NCBI RefSeq assembly: GCF_024626475.1
Contig: NZ_JANKHH010000007.1
Span: 124,001-188,000 of the forward strand
Length of the DNA stretch: 64,000 nucleotides
DNA from: Parerythrobacter lacustris
GTDB taxonomy: Bacteria > Pseudomonadota > Alphaproteobacteria > Sphingomonadales > Sphingomonadaceae
Direction of reading: 5' to 3'
In this document: positions 44,578 through 51,968 of the stretch, in pieces
Numbering within the stretch: the stretch's first letter is position 1
Layout: each line of letters opens with the position of its first letter
The notes under the pieces: model-generated
The model's database searches: none
Told to the model about the DNA's origin: nothing
What the model saw: only the letters and a program-made list of their open reading frames with translations
Made by a program: the position numbers and the translations under genes

Positions 44578-44940
44578 CAGCGCGGGGTCGGTGGCAAATC
44601 CAATTCTTCGGCTGTAGTGACGGCAATTTTCGCATTTGCGAGTTCTAGCGCTTGAGGCAGGATGCTATCTCCTTGCTCGTCCGCGATCTGATGGCAACGT
44701 TAATGCGAACAAGGGACCATCAAGAGCTTGCCTTGGGTCAGCAGAAAATACATCCGAAATGGGGGAAAATGCCCTCCTTCTATTATGTGCCGCAGTTGAC
44801 GAGGCGCATATCTGCCCCGGAACCTGCGGCTCCGATCAGTATATAGTTAATTCGACATTGGTGCATTTTTTAATTGTCCAAACAGGCTCTATACTGGATT
44901 TTGCTTATCGCTTTTGGGCCAGGTGGGGGCACGAATCGGA
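44578..44940. other. Gene-free AT-rich interval between two winged-helix genes
   Basis: No frame here has coding character. The part from 44830 to 44900 is AT-rich (TATATAGTTAATTCGACATT, TTTTTTAATTGTCC) and is the likely promoter area of the second winged-helix gene. No operator dyad is convincing. Confidence 0.4.
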
Positions 44941-45474
44941 ATGGAGAATGAGCGACTTCGGCAATTGGAAAGCTTGATTGATGAATTGAAGCAGGTGACC
45001 AATCGGATAAAAGGGGGCGTACCAAATCTTGAGACTGAGGAGGCGTCTGCCTTCAGCTTTCCGGATAATGAGCCGCGCGAAGGCGACAGTCTGGATTTCA
45101 CTTCCGGGCTCGTCAGGTCGCGGCGACCGCCGTTGCCCTCAGCTCGGCAAGTGAGGCAGATTTTGCACTTGCGGAGAATGCGGGGCCGCTATTTCAGTGA
45201 AGAACTTTTCGCCGATCCTGCCTGGGACATTCTGCTGGATCTCACAGCCGCGCGTGTTGAGCACGTGCGCGTTTCGGTGACTTCGTTGTGCATTGCTGCA
45301 GCGGTGCCACCTACGACAGCATTGAGATGGATCACCGAAATGGTCAAACAGGGCATCCTGGTGCGCTCCGAGGACGAGATGGACAAGCGTCGGGTATTCA
45401 TTGACCTTTCCGAGGGTACTGCGGCCGCAATGGCGGGATATTTCGCAGAGATGAACCGATCCCTAAAATTTTGA
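44941..45474 (+). CDS. Winged-helix DNA-binding protein (sphingomonad MarR-like family)
   Basis: The 177-residue protein begins with a short coiled helix (ENERLRQLESLIDELKQVTN) and a charged linker. The characteristic RGRYFSEELFADPAWDILLD follows, and then a winged helix with LCIAAAVPPTTALRWITEMV as helix-turn-helix and GILVRSEDEMDKRRVFIDLS as wing. It is a known sphingomonad regulator type without a defined target. The ATG at 44941 lies after GGTGGGGGC; a TTG 27 bases upstream is possible. Being in tandem with a related gene in an AT-rich stretch suggests an acquired regulatory module. Confidence 0.85.
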   Translation: MENERLRQLESLIDELKQVTNRIKGGVPNLETEEASAFSFPDNEPREGDSLDFTSGLVRSRRPPLPSARQVRQILHLRRMRGRYFSEELFADPAWDILLDLTAARVEHVRVSVTSLCIAAAVPPTTALRWITEMVKQGILVRSEDEMDKRRVFIDLSEGTAAAMAGYFAEMNRSLKF

Positions 45475-45894
45475 TAGAATTCATAACCGGCCTATCGCGC
45501 GAGATGATAACAATCTCACCATTTTCCTACACGCCGTGGGCCTGCTAGCCTCCACCGGCTCTTTGAAAACCGAATCCCCCCGCTCACCCGGACCGCGTGC
45601 AACTTTAATTGCCATGCGCGCTATGTGTGAAGCTTGTCTATCTGTTCAGCTTTCGGATCCGTAAGCCGAACATCTCACCACTTCCCCAGCGAACTCCCCG
45701 CCATCCCCTCCGCCTGCGCGCTGTATGATTTTGGTGTCGCCTTAGTGTCGCCTTTCAGCCCCCGGGGACTTCCCGGTCGCCAGGCTCGCCGCCAGGATGG
45801 TGCTGCGGCATGCTTTGTGTCGCCCTCTATTCCGCCGCCTCGCAGGAATGGCTAAGGGCCTCTGTTCCACGCCTTCAATTGCACGGGATATTCT
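45475..45894. other. Gene-free interval between the winged-helix gene and the methyltransferase cluster
   Basis: No plus-strand gene is seen. The heptamer TGTCGCC occurs twice in tandem at 45735-45752 (GTGTCGCCTTAGTGTCGCC) and again near 45818. On the minus strand, two short frames (one ending TGKSPGAERRH, one ending MAGSSLGKW) could be the worn end of a lost gene such as an integrase, but neither has a recognisable motif. This is the left junction of the methyltransferase cluster. Confidence 0.35.
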
Positions 45895-46551
45895 ATGTCG
45901 GCCAGTTTCGAGGTCGTGATCGGCAAAAAGTCCATCCCTCTGGACCCATCCTGGCTGCAAAAACGCGCCGGTGGTTATGCCGGCGTCGCGCTCGATATCG
46001 GAACGGGTGACGGTCGCTTCGTCATTGCCGCCGCCCGCGAACGACCGGACTGGCTGTGGATCGGTCTCGATCCGGTGAAGGAGAATATGGCGAAATCCGC
46101 GCGCGTCGCGCAGAGCAGCGTCAAACGCGGCGGCGTTCCCAATGCCATCTTCATCCGCGCGGCCGCCGAAAGCCTGCCGGGGCCGCTGGAAAACCTGGCC
46201 GACTGCATAACCATCAACTATCCATGGGGCTCGCTGCTGAAGATCGTCGCCCTGCCTGTGAAGGCGCATCTTCAACGCATCAGGGAATGTGGCAAGCCCA
46301 ATGCGGACGTGGAGATATATCTGAATTACAGCACCTTCGAAGATCCGCAGTATCTGGAAAGGCTCGGGTTTCCCGTATCTGCGGATCCGGCCAATGATCC
46401 GGAAATGCTCGAGGCTTATGTCGATGCCGGGTTCGCGTTACCCCGACTCAAGGTCTTCAAGGGGGACCCTCCGTTCAAGAGCCAATGGGGACGCCAATTG
46501 GTGCGCGGAGCGGATCGCCAGTCGCTCCATATGTCGACCCGCATCAGATAG
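45895..46551 (+). CDS. 16S rRNA (adenine-1408-N1)-methyltransferase, NpmA/Kam family
   Basis: The 218-residue protein matches NpmA and KamB in length and along the chain. The SAM motif is ALDIGTGDGRFVIAAARERP (NpmA has IDLGTGDGR), followed by IGLDPVKENM, then GGVPNAIFIRAAAESLPGPL and ADCITINYPWGSLL, all co-linear with NpmA. The two tryptophans that clamp the flipped A1408 correspond to Trp111 (NYPWGS) and Trp198 (KSQWGRQL). Known members methylate N1 of A1408 in 16S helix 44 and give broad aminoglycoside resistance. The ATG at 45895 has CACGGGA upstream. The gene converges on a SpoU-type methyltransferase and sits in an AT-richer, variable part of the window. Confidence 0.88.
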   Translation: MSASFEVVIGKKSIPLDPSWLQKRAGGYAGVALDIGTGDGRFVIAAARERPDWLWIGLDPVKENMAKSARVAQSSVKRGGVPNAIFIRAAAESLPGPLENLADCITINYPWGSLLKIVALPVKAHLQRIRECGKPNADVEIYLNYSTFEDPQYLERLGFPVSADPANDPEMLEAYVDAGFALPRLKVFKGDPPFKSQWGRQLVRGADRQSLHMSTRIR

Positions 46552-46588
46552 CTGCACGCGACGGCATCTCGCGTGATCGCGGCCAACG

Positions 46589-47098
46589 TTACCTGTGCTG
46601 TCTGCGAAACTCATAGAGCGCCAGCGATGTCGCCGTCGCCGCATTGAAGCTGTAGGGTACGCCGTACATCGGAATCTCGACCACATCGTCAAGTATGTCC
46701 AGCAGCCCTTCGCTGATGCCCGTGCGCTCGTTGCCGATCACGATGACCGCCTTCTGCGGATATCTGTATTCGTGCAAGGATACAGAGTTGGTGGTCTGTT
46801 CGAGTCCGATGAGCCGATAGCCTTCCTTGCGAAGTTGCAGCAGCACCGGTTCAAGCGATCGCCGTCTTTCGACCTCGATGGTCTGAGCGCCGTCCCGGGC
46901 AATCCTCTTCTCGATCGATGCCTGTCCCTCAACAATGACCCGCCGCAGACCGCAGCAGCTCGCCGTGCGCAGGATCGACGAGAAGTTGGCGTTGGTGCGC
47001 ATTTGCATGCATGCGACGATGAGCTCGGCGTCCGAAGACGGCGTGAGCACCGGCTTGTGACGGAGTTGCCTGAACCCGTCGGCATCACCCGATTCCAT
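46589..47098 (-). CDS. SpoU/TrmH-type RNA 2'-O-methyltransferase, minimal form
   Basis: The 169-residue protein is a bare SPOUT domain with the three knot motifs. Motif I is RTNANFSSILRTASCCGLRR (catalytic Arg44), motif II is VIVIGNERTGISEGLLD, and motif III is VEIPMYGVPYSFNAATATSL. There is no L30e-like or other RNA-binding N-terminus. SpoU enzymes add methyl to ribose 2'-OH in tRNA or rRNA, and the target is not readable from sequence. The ATG at 47098 is favoured; a TTG 21 bases upstream is possible. It lies between the A1408 methyltransferase (convergent, 37 bases) and the DUF371-RsmI gene (divergent, 194 bases). Confidence 0.85.
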   Translation of the reverse strand: MESGDADGFRQLRHKPVLTPSSDAELIVACMQMRTNANFSSILRTASCCGLRRVIVEGQASIEKRIARDGAQTIEVERRRSLEPVLLQLRKEGYRLIGLEQTTNSVSLHEYRYPQKAVIVIGNERTGISEGLLDILDDVVEIPMYGVPYSFNAATATSLALYEFRRQHR

Positions 47099-47292
47099 TT
47101 GATCTCGACCTTCGTGCAAAGTTATGGTCTTCCGATAGCATCAGACGAGCGGGTTCTGGAGACTTTCTGTCAACCGGGAAAGGCCGTTTTATGGCTTTGC
47201 CTGGGAGAGCATGGCCTTTGCGGCGCATACGGTGTTGCATTCGGGGATGCGCAAGCCGACATCACCATTTGTAGTGATCCGAAAGGGCTAGA
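47099..47292. promoter_or_regulatory. Divergent intergenic region of the methyltransferase cluster
   Basis: This 194-base gap must hold the start signals of both the SpoU-type and the DUF371-RsmI genes. AAAGGCC (47179-47185) and GGCCTTT (47212-47218) can pair across 26 bases, which may mark an operator or a transcript hairpin. GAAAGGG at 47281-47287 is the ribosome site for the TTG start at 47293. No clear -35/-10 pair was found. Confidence 0.35.
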
Positions 47293-48567
47293 TTGTCCAA
47301 GAGTGTCGAACCTCTAACCGCCCTGATGCGCGCGCAAGGGCACACGAACATCAAGGCCACGCACAAGCGCACGTTCGAACTCGTCCCGGAGTCCGACCTC
47401 ACTGAATCGGGAACCTGCATCGTCGGGGTCAGCACCCTTTGCGACCGGGAAGCATTGCTGCGCTTGCGCGGCCAAGTGCGCATCGAGCTGGCCTGTGGCG
47501 GTTGTCACGATGTCGTCCACGCACGGATCAACCCGTTCTACATCGCATCGGACCCGCTCATAATACGCACCAATCCGCAGGCCCAGCACAGGAGCCTGTG
47601 CATCGATGCAGATAAAGGATCGGCGTCGCTGGATCGCCGCTTGGTCGCCGCCCTCCGTAGCCCCGATGCGCAACTGGATATCACCATAAGCGAGATCGAC
47701 GGTGACCGGTCCGGAGCGCTGTTCCTGGTCGGCATGCCGATTGGAAACGCATTGGACCTGTCGCCTCGCGCCATCGCAACTCTCGCGAGTGTCGATCTGA
47801 TCCTGGCAGAAGACCCGCGCACTGCATCGAGTATCCTCGGCGATGTTCGTGGCAGGATGGTCTCGTTCCATTTGCAGAACGAAGCGGAAAGGACGGAGGA
47901 GGTGCTGGCTGCATTGGATGAAGGATGCCGGGTCGCCCTGATTTCGCGTGCCGGAATGCCGGTGAACTCAGATACGGGCTTCTCTTTGCTCCGTGCGGCG
48001 ATCGATCGCGACATTGCGATAGGCGTGGTGCCTGGACCGGGTTCCGCCAGTGCAGCGCTTGCGGTCGCGGGGTTTCCAACGACCGACGTGCGCATTGCGG
48101 GCTTTCTCCCGGCCAAGTCCAGCGCCCGAGGGCGTACCCTTCAGAAGCTGGGTTTTGCCGAGCACACGACAGTCGTGTTCGAAGCTGCTCATCGGCTCCG
48201 GGAAGCGCTTGGCGACATTGCGCGCTTGCTGGGGCAGCGCAGAATCGCACTTTGCCGAAATCTGACCGGTCCGGGCGAGGTCGTGCTTCGCGGTCCTGCC
48301 GACGAAGTTCTCGACCAAGTCGCCAGTTGGCCAACGATCAGCGGAGAGTTCACTATCGTCATCGCCCCGGTTGAATCGGTCGAGAAGGCGGATCTAGGCG
48401 ATGAATTGGTCCGGATGGCCACCAGCCTGGTTGCTGGGGGGGTGCCAACCAAGGCAATCGCCAACGCACTTTCCGCAGCCACTGGCGCGAAATCGCGTGA
48501 CATGTTCCGGGCGGTCTTGGCTCTCAAACATGCGATGGACGACAGTCACGGCATTGGACGCGAATGA
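47293..48567 (+). CDS. DUF371-RsmI fusion: putative 16S rRNA C1402 2'-O-methyltransferase
   Basis: The 424-residue protein joins two domains. Residues about 13-135 (MRAQGHTNIKATHKRTFELV, GTCIVGVSTLCDREALLRLR, SLCIDADKGSASLDRRLVAA) match DUF371, a small domain known from archaea. Residues about 142-415 are an RsmI-type tetrapyrrole-methylase-fold enzyme (ALFLVGMPIGNALDLSPRAI, LAEDPRTASSIL, VVPGPGSASAALAVAGFPTT, AGFLPAKSSARGRTLQKLGF). RsmI makes Cm1402 in helix 44. Against canonical RsmI, the SDAGTPLISDPG loop reads SRAGMPVNSDTG, so it is a divergent paralogue and the housekeeping rsmI is expected elsewhere. The TTG start has GAAAGGG 5 bases upstream; an in-frame ATG at 47326 begins right at DUF371. 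Confidence 0.85.
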   Translation: MSKSVEPLTALMRAQGHTNIKATHKRTFELVPESDLTESGTCIVGVSTLCDREALLRLRGQVRIELACGGCHDVVHARINPFYIASDPLIIRTNPQAQHRSLCIDADKGSASLDRRLVAALRSPDAQLDITISEIDGDRSGALFLVGMPIGNALDLSPRAIATLASVDLILAEDPRTASSILGDVRGRMVSFHLQNEAERTEEVLAALDEGCRVALISRAGMPVNSDTGFSLLRAAIDRDIAIGVVPGPGSASAALAVAGFPTTDVRIAGFLPAKSSARGRTLQKLGFAEHTTVVFEAAHRLREALGDIARLLGQRRIALCRNLTGPGEVVLRGPADEVLDQVASWPTISGEFTIVIAPVESVEKADLGDELVRMATSLVAGGVPTKAIANALSAATGAKSRDMFRAVLALKHAMDDSHGIGRE

Positions 48568-48582
48568 CTGCGCAGTCGCGGA

Positions 48583-49893
48583 TCAGGCGCGGCCGATGCT
48601 GTGGTATGTGAAGCCCGCCGCGCGAACGTCGTCGGGCTGGTAGATGTTCCTCAGGTCGACCAGCACCGGGGCCTTGGCCAGTTCCTTCACGCGGCCGAGG
48701 TCGAGTGCGCGGAACGCATCCCATTCGGTCACGATAGCGATGGCATCAGCGCCCTCGATCGCGGCATAGGGGCTGTCGCACATGGCGACCTCGGGCATGA
48801 TCGGGCGGGCCTGTTCCATCCCCTCCGGATCGTAGGCCGCGACGGAGACCCCCGCGTCGGCCAGCGTCTGCGCGATAGCGATCGCCGGGCTGTCGCGCAT
48901 GTCGTCAGTGTTGGGCTTGAAGGTCAGGCCGAGCAGCGCGACCTTCCGGCCCCGCGCCGCATCCGACCCGCCCAAGGCCTCGATCACCTTGCGGCCCATC
49001 GCGCGTTTGCGGCTGTCGTTGGTCTTGACCACCGCCTCGACGATGCGCACCGGGCTGTCGTAATCCTCGGCGGTCTTGAGCAGCGCCAGCGTATCCTTCG
49101 GGAAGCAGCTTCCGCCATAGCCCGGGCCGGCGTGAAGGAACTTCGATCCGATGCGTCCGTCCATCCCGATGCCTCGGCTGACGTCCTGCACATCGGCGCC
49201 GACCTTTTCGCACAGGTCGGCCATCTCGTTGATGAAGGTGATCTTGGTCGCGAGGAAAGCGTTGGCGGCGTATTTGATCAGCTCGCTCGAGCGGCGGCTG
49301 GTGAACAGGATCGGCGACTCGTTGAGGAAAAGCGGGCGGTAGACTTCGCGCATGATCTCGCGGCCGAATTCGTCCTCCGCGCCGATCACGATCCGGTCGG
49401 GCCGCTTGAAATCGCCAATCGCCGCGCCTTCGCGCAGGAATTCGGGGTTGGAGACGACGGCGAACCTGTGTGCCGTGCCGCTCGCTGCGATGATCCGTTC
49501 GACCTCGTCCCCGGTGCCGACCGGGACGGTCGACTTGGTGACGATGACCGCGTCGTTCGCCAGGTGCTCGCCGACTTCCTTCGCCACCGCATGGACGAAG
49601 GACAGGTCGGCATGGCCATCGCCCCGGCGGCTGGGCGTGCCGACCGCAATGAAGATCGCTGCCGCGCCCGCGATGCCTGCGGCAAGATCGGTGGTGAAGC
49701 TGAGGCGGCCGGCCCTGACGTTGCTCTCGACCAGCGCGTCGAGCCCCGGCTCGTAGATCGGCATCACGCCCGCATGCAGCGCGTCGATCTTTGATTGGTC
49801 CTTGTCGATGCAGACGACGTCGTGACCGAAATCGGCGAAGCACGCGCCCGAGACAAGGCCGACATAGCCCGAACCGACCATTGCAATCTTCAT
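48583..49893 (-). CDS. ugd: UDP-glucose 6-dehydrogenase
   Basis: The 436-residue enzyme oxidises UDP-glucose to UDP-glucuronate for surface polysaccharides. The NAD motif is MKIAMVGSGYVGLVSGACFA, the catalytic Cys lies in GPGYGGSCFPKDTLALLK, and KITFINEMADLCEKVGADVQ is the helix bearing the catalytic Lys region. The ATG overlaps the upstream phosphatase stop by four bases, so the two genes form an operon. It ends 16 bases from the convergent DUF371-RsmI gene. Confidence 0.96.
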   Translation of the reverse strand: MKIAMVGSGYVGLVSGACFADFGHDVVCIDKDQSKIDALHAGVMPIYEPGLDALVESNVRAGRLSFTTDLAAGIAGAAAIFIAVGTPSRRGDGHADLSFVHAVAKEVGEHLANDAVIVTKSTVPVGTGDEVERIIAASGTAHRFAVVSNPEFLREGAAIGDFKRPDRIVIGAEDEFGREIMREVYRPLFLNESPILFTSRRSSELIKYAANAFLATKITFINEMADLCEKVGADVQDVSRGIGMDGRIGSKFLHAGPGYGGSCFPKDTLALLKTAEDYDSPVRIVEAVVKTNDSRKRAMGRKVIEALGGSDAARGRKVALLGLTFKPNTDDMRDSPAIAIAQTLADAGVSVAAYDPEGMEQARPIMPEVAMCDSPYAAIEGADAIAIVTEWDAFRALDLGRVKELAKAPVLVDLRNIYQPDDVRAAGFTYHSIGRA

Positions 49894-50699
49894 AGCTCGC
49901 TACCCCTGTGACTGATCGCCAGCTTGCCCGTCTTGGCTTTCTCGACCGCCTGGATGTAACGACGCTCGTCACCCTGCAGCACCAGTGCGGTGAGCTTGCC
50001 GAAGCGATAGGCGCCGGTATCGATGCCGATGCGGTTCTTGCGTTCGTCGATTTCCTCGAAGATCGTGTGCCCATGCACCACGATATGCGAATGCGGCGCA
50101 CGGTGGCGCAGGAAAGGCTCGCGGATCCACCGCATGTCGCGGGGCTTCTGTTCCCCGAGCGGCCGCTCAGGGTCGATTCCGGCGTGGACGAAGAGGTAAT
50201 CGCCGATCGCGATCATGTCTTCGAAGCTGGCCAGAAACCGCAAATCCTTTTCCGGCACTGCCCGCTGCATCAACGCCTGCAATTCCGCGATCGACGCGCG
50301 GTTGAAGTCCTTGCGGCTGATCCCGTAGCTGAGCAGCGTTTCGCGGCCACCATGGCGCAGGAAATGGCGCATGACTTCGGCGCTGTCGAAAGCCTCGAGA
50401 AACATTTCCTCGTGGTTGCCTGCAAGGCAACGGATGCTGCGCTCTTTGCCCCATCGCCTTGCACGCTTCACGACACCCGCGCTATCCGGCCCACGGTCTA
50501 CCAGGTCGCCGAGCAAGATGACCGTAGTGCTCGCCGCGCCCGCGTTGGCATCATCCTGTTCGATCGCTTCGATCAGGCGCTCGAACAGGTCGAGCCGCCC
50601 GTGAATGTCACCGATGACATACACACGCTCGCCTTCCGGCACACGGGGCCGGTTCTTCGCACCCTTGCGGGCGAGCATCTGGCGAAACGGTTCGAACAT
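49890..50699 (-). CDS. PPP-type serine/threonine phosphatase / metallophosphoesterase
   Basis: The 269-residue protein has all PPP metal motifs: VIGDIHGRLDLFE (GDxHG), LLGDLVDRGPDS (GDxVDRG), LAGNHEEMF (GNHE) and VVHGHTIFEE. Related proteins act on phosphoproteins or diadenosine tetraphosphate. Operon linkage to ugd (four-base overlap) suggests control of exopolysaccharide synthesis, as protein phosphorylation does with Ugd in other bacteria; this is inference. The ATG at 50699 (MFEPFRQ) is chosen; a start 36 bases upstream is possible. Confidence 0.9.
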   Translation of the reverse strand: MFEPFRQMLARKGAKNRPRVPEGERVYVIGDIHGRLDLFERLIEAIEQDDANAGAASTTVILLGDLVDRGPDSAGVVKRARRWGKERSIRCLAGNHEEMFLEAFDSAEVMRHFLRHGGRETLLSYGISRKDFNRASIAELQALMQRAVPEKDLRFLASFEDMIAIGDYLFVHAGIDPERPLGEQKPRDMRWIREPFLRHRAPHSHIVVHGHTIFEEIDERKNRIGIDTGAYRFGKLTALVLQGDERRYIQAVEKAKTGKLAISHRGSEL

Positions 50700-50967
50700 G
50701 GAAGTGACTAGGGTCCGGCTTACGCGCCGCGACATAGGTCAGCGGCACCGGCAGAGCAACCGCCGTGTAAGCCGGTCGCATCGGTTGGGGTGATGCAGAA
50801 AATCAACACTGCGGCCTTTCCGGTCAAACCTGTCGCAATATTCCTTGTGCAGCGCAGCATCGTGCGGCAACTTCGTTACATATTCGCAAGAGATCGCACA
50901 CCGAAAGACGGCGGCCGGCGAATTGCAGGTGGGACGAAGCAACACCACAATCAAAGGAAGTTTGGTT

Positions 50968-51885
50968 ATGCTCACGTCCATCCGCGGCATTCGCGCCGCA
51001 ACTTTTCTTGCCGGATCCGCATTTTTTGCGACCCCGGCATTCGCCGCCGACCTCACCGACGAATCCGCCGAAGCTTCGGCTGTCGAAATTGCCGATGTCG
51101 ATATCACGGATATCGTCCTGCAGGATGTAAAGGTCGGTGCCCTTGAGGCCGCAGAGCTTTCGCGCGAAGCAGAGGCCTCTGGCGTTCTGCGGGTGTCGAC
51201 ACCCGTGTCGGTCGCGGATGAAAGCGCTCTCGGGGCGGAATCCGGTATCGAAATTTCAGGCAATGTCGCGCTGGTGAGCGATTATCGCTTCCGCGGGGTT
51301 TCGTTCTCGGATGGCGATCCGGCTCTCCAAGGCGGGATCGACCTCGCGCACTCGAGTGGCCTCTATGTCGGCACCTGGGCATCATCGATTTCGGGCGGTA
51401 CGGCATTTGGTGAAGTCGAACTCGATGTCTACGCCGGATGGAGCGGCGACCTTGCAGATGGTCTGACGTTCGATGTCGGGCTGCTCTACTACATTTACCC
51501 GACGGGTGATGTGGCAGGTTCCGAAACCGACTATTTCGAGCCCTATGCCTCCATCGGTACGACGCTCGGCCCGGTCGGTGCCACCCTAGGCGTCGCTTAC
51601 GCCTGGGAGCAGGATTCGCTTGGCGGGAATGACAACTTCTACGTCTATACGGATTTCGAAGTCGGCATTCCCGAAACCCCGCTGACGCTGACCGCGCACC
51701 TCGGCTACTCCGATGGTGTATTCGCGACCACCGCGAGCGGTGACAGCTTCGACTGGGGGCTTGGTGCATCCTATGCCATCACCGACAGCCTCAGTCTCGG
51801 CGTGAACTATGTCGATACCGAAGGTCCGGGAATCGAGGATTTCACCGACGCCGGCTTCTTCTTCACCCTCGGCTACAGCATGTAA
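50968..51885 (+). CDS. TorF-family putative porin
   Basis: The 305-residue protein has a signal peptide (FLAGSAFFATPAFAA), an acidic linker, and a 12-14-stranded barrel opening with the family signature VALVSDYRFRGVSFSDGDPA and continuing LQGGIDLAHSSGLYVGTWAS. It ends DAGFFFTLGYSM with alternating aromatic residues. TorF porins are outer-membrane proteins found widely in alphaproteobacteria, without a proven substrate. AAAGGAAG precedes the ATG. A terminator follows. Confidence 0.9.
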   Translation: MLTSIRGIRAATFLAGSAFFATPAFAADLTDESAEASAVEIADVDITDIVLQDVKVGALEAAELSREAEASGVLRVSTPVSVADESALGAESGIEISGNVALVSDYRFRGVSFSDGDPALQGGIDLAHSSGLYVGTWASSISGGTAFGEVELDVYAGWSGDLADGLTFDVGLLYYIYPTGDVAGSETDYFEPYASIGTTLGPVGATLGVAYAWEQDSLGGNDNFYVYTDFEVGIPETPLTLTAHLGYSDGVFATTASGDSFDWGLGASYAITDSLSLGVNYVDTEGPGIEDFTDAGFFFTLGYSM

Positions 51886-51912
51886 GACCATACTTCCTGG
51901 CAGGAGGAAATC

Positions 51913-51951
51913 GGGGCCCGCACCGGGAGAATGTCGGTGCGGGCCCCTTCT
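51913..51951 (+). terminator. Rho-independent terminator of the TorF porin gene
   Basis: GGGGCCCGCACCG pairs with CGGTGCGGGCCCC across GGAGAATGT and is followed by TTCTGT. It lies about 28 bases after the porin stop. The stem could also serve the convergent SIMPL gene on the other strand. Confidence 0.85.
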
Positions 51952-51968
51952 GTGTGCGGCATCAATGG

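Noticed and set aside
44636-44977. 113-codon frame between the two winged-helix genes
   Set aside because: It overlaps the start of the better-supported gene, has no ribosome site, and its composition (many Cys, Trp and Ser) is not protein-like.
45640-45890. Possible integrase remnant on the minus strand
   Set aside because: Short frames end in plausible C-termini, but no tyrosine-recombinase motif (R...HxxR...Y) is visible, so it is not called.
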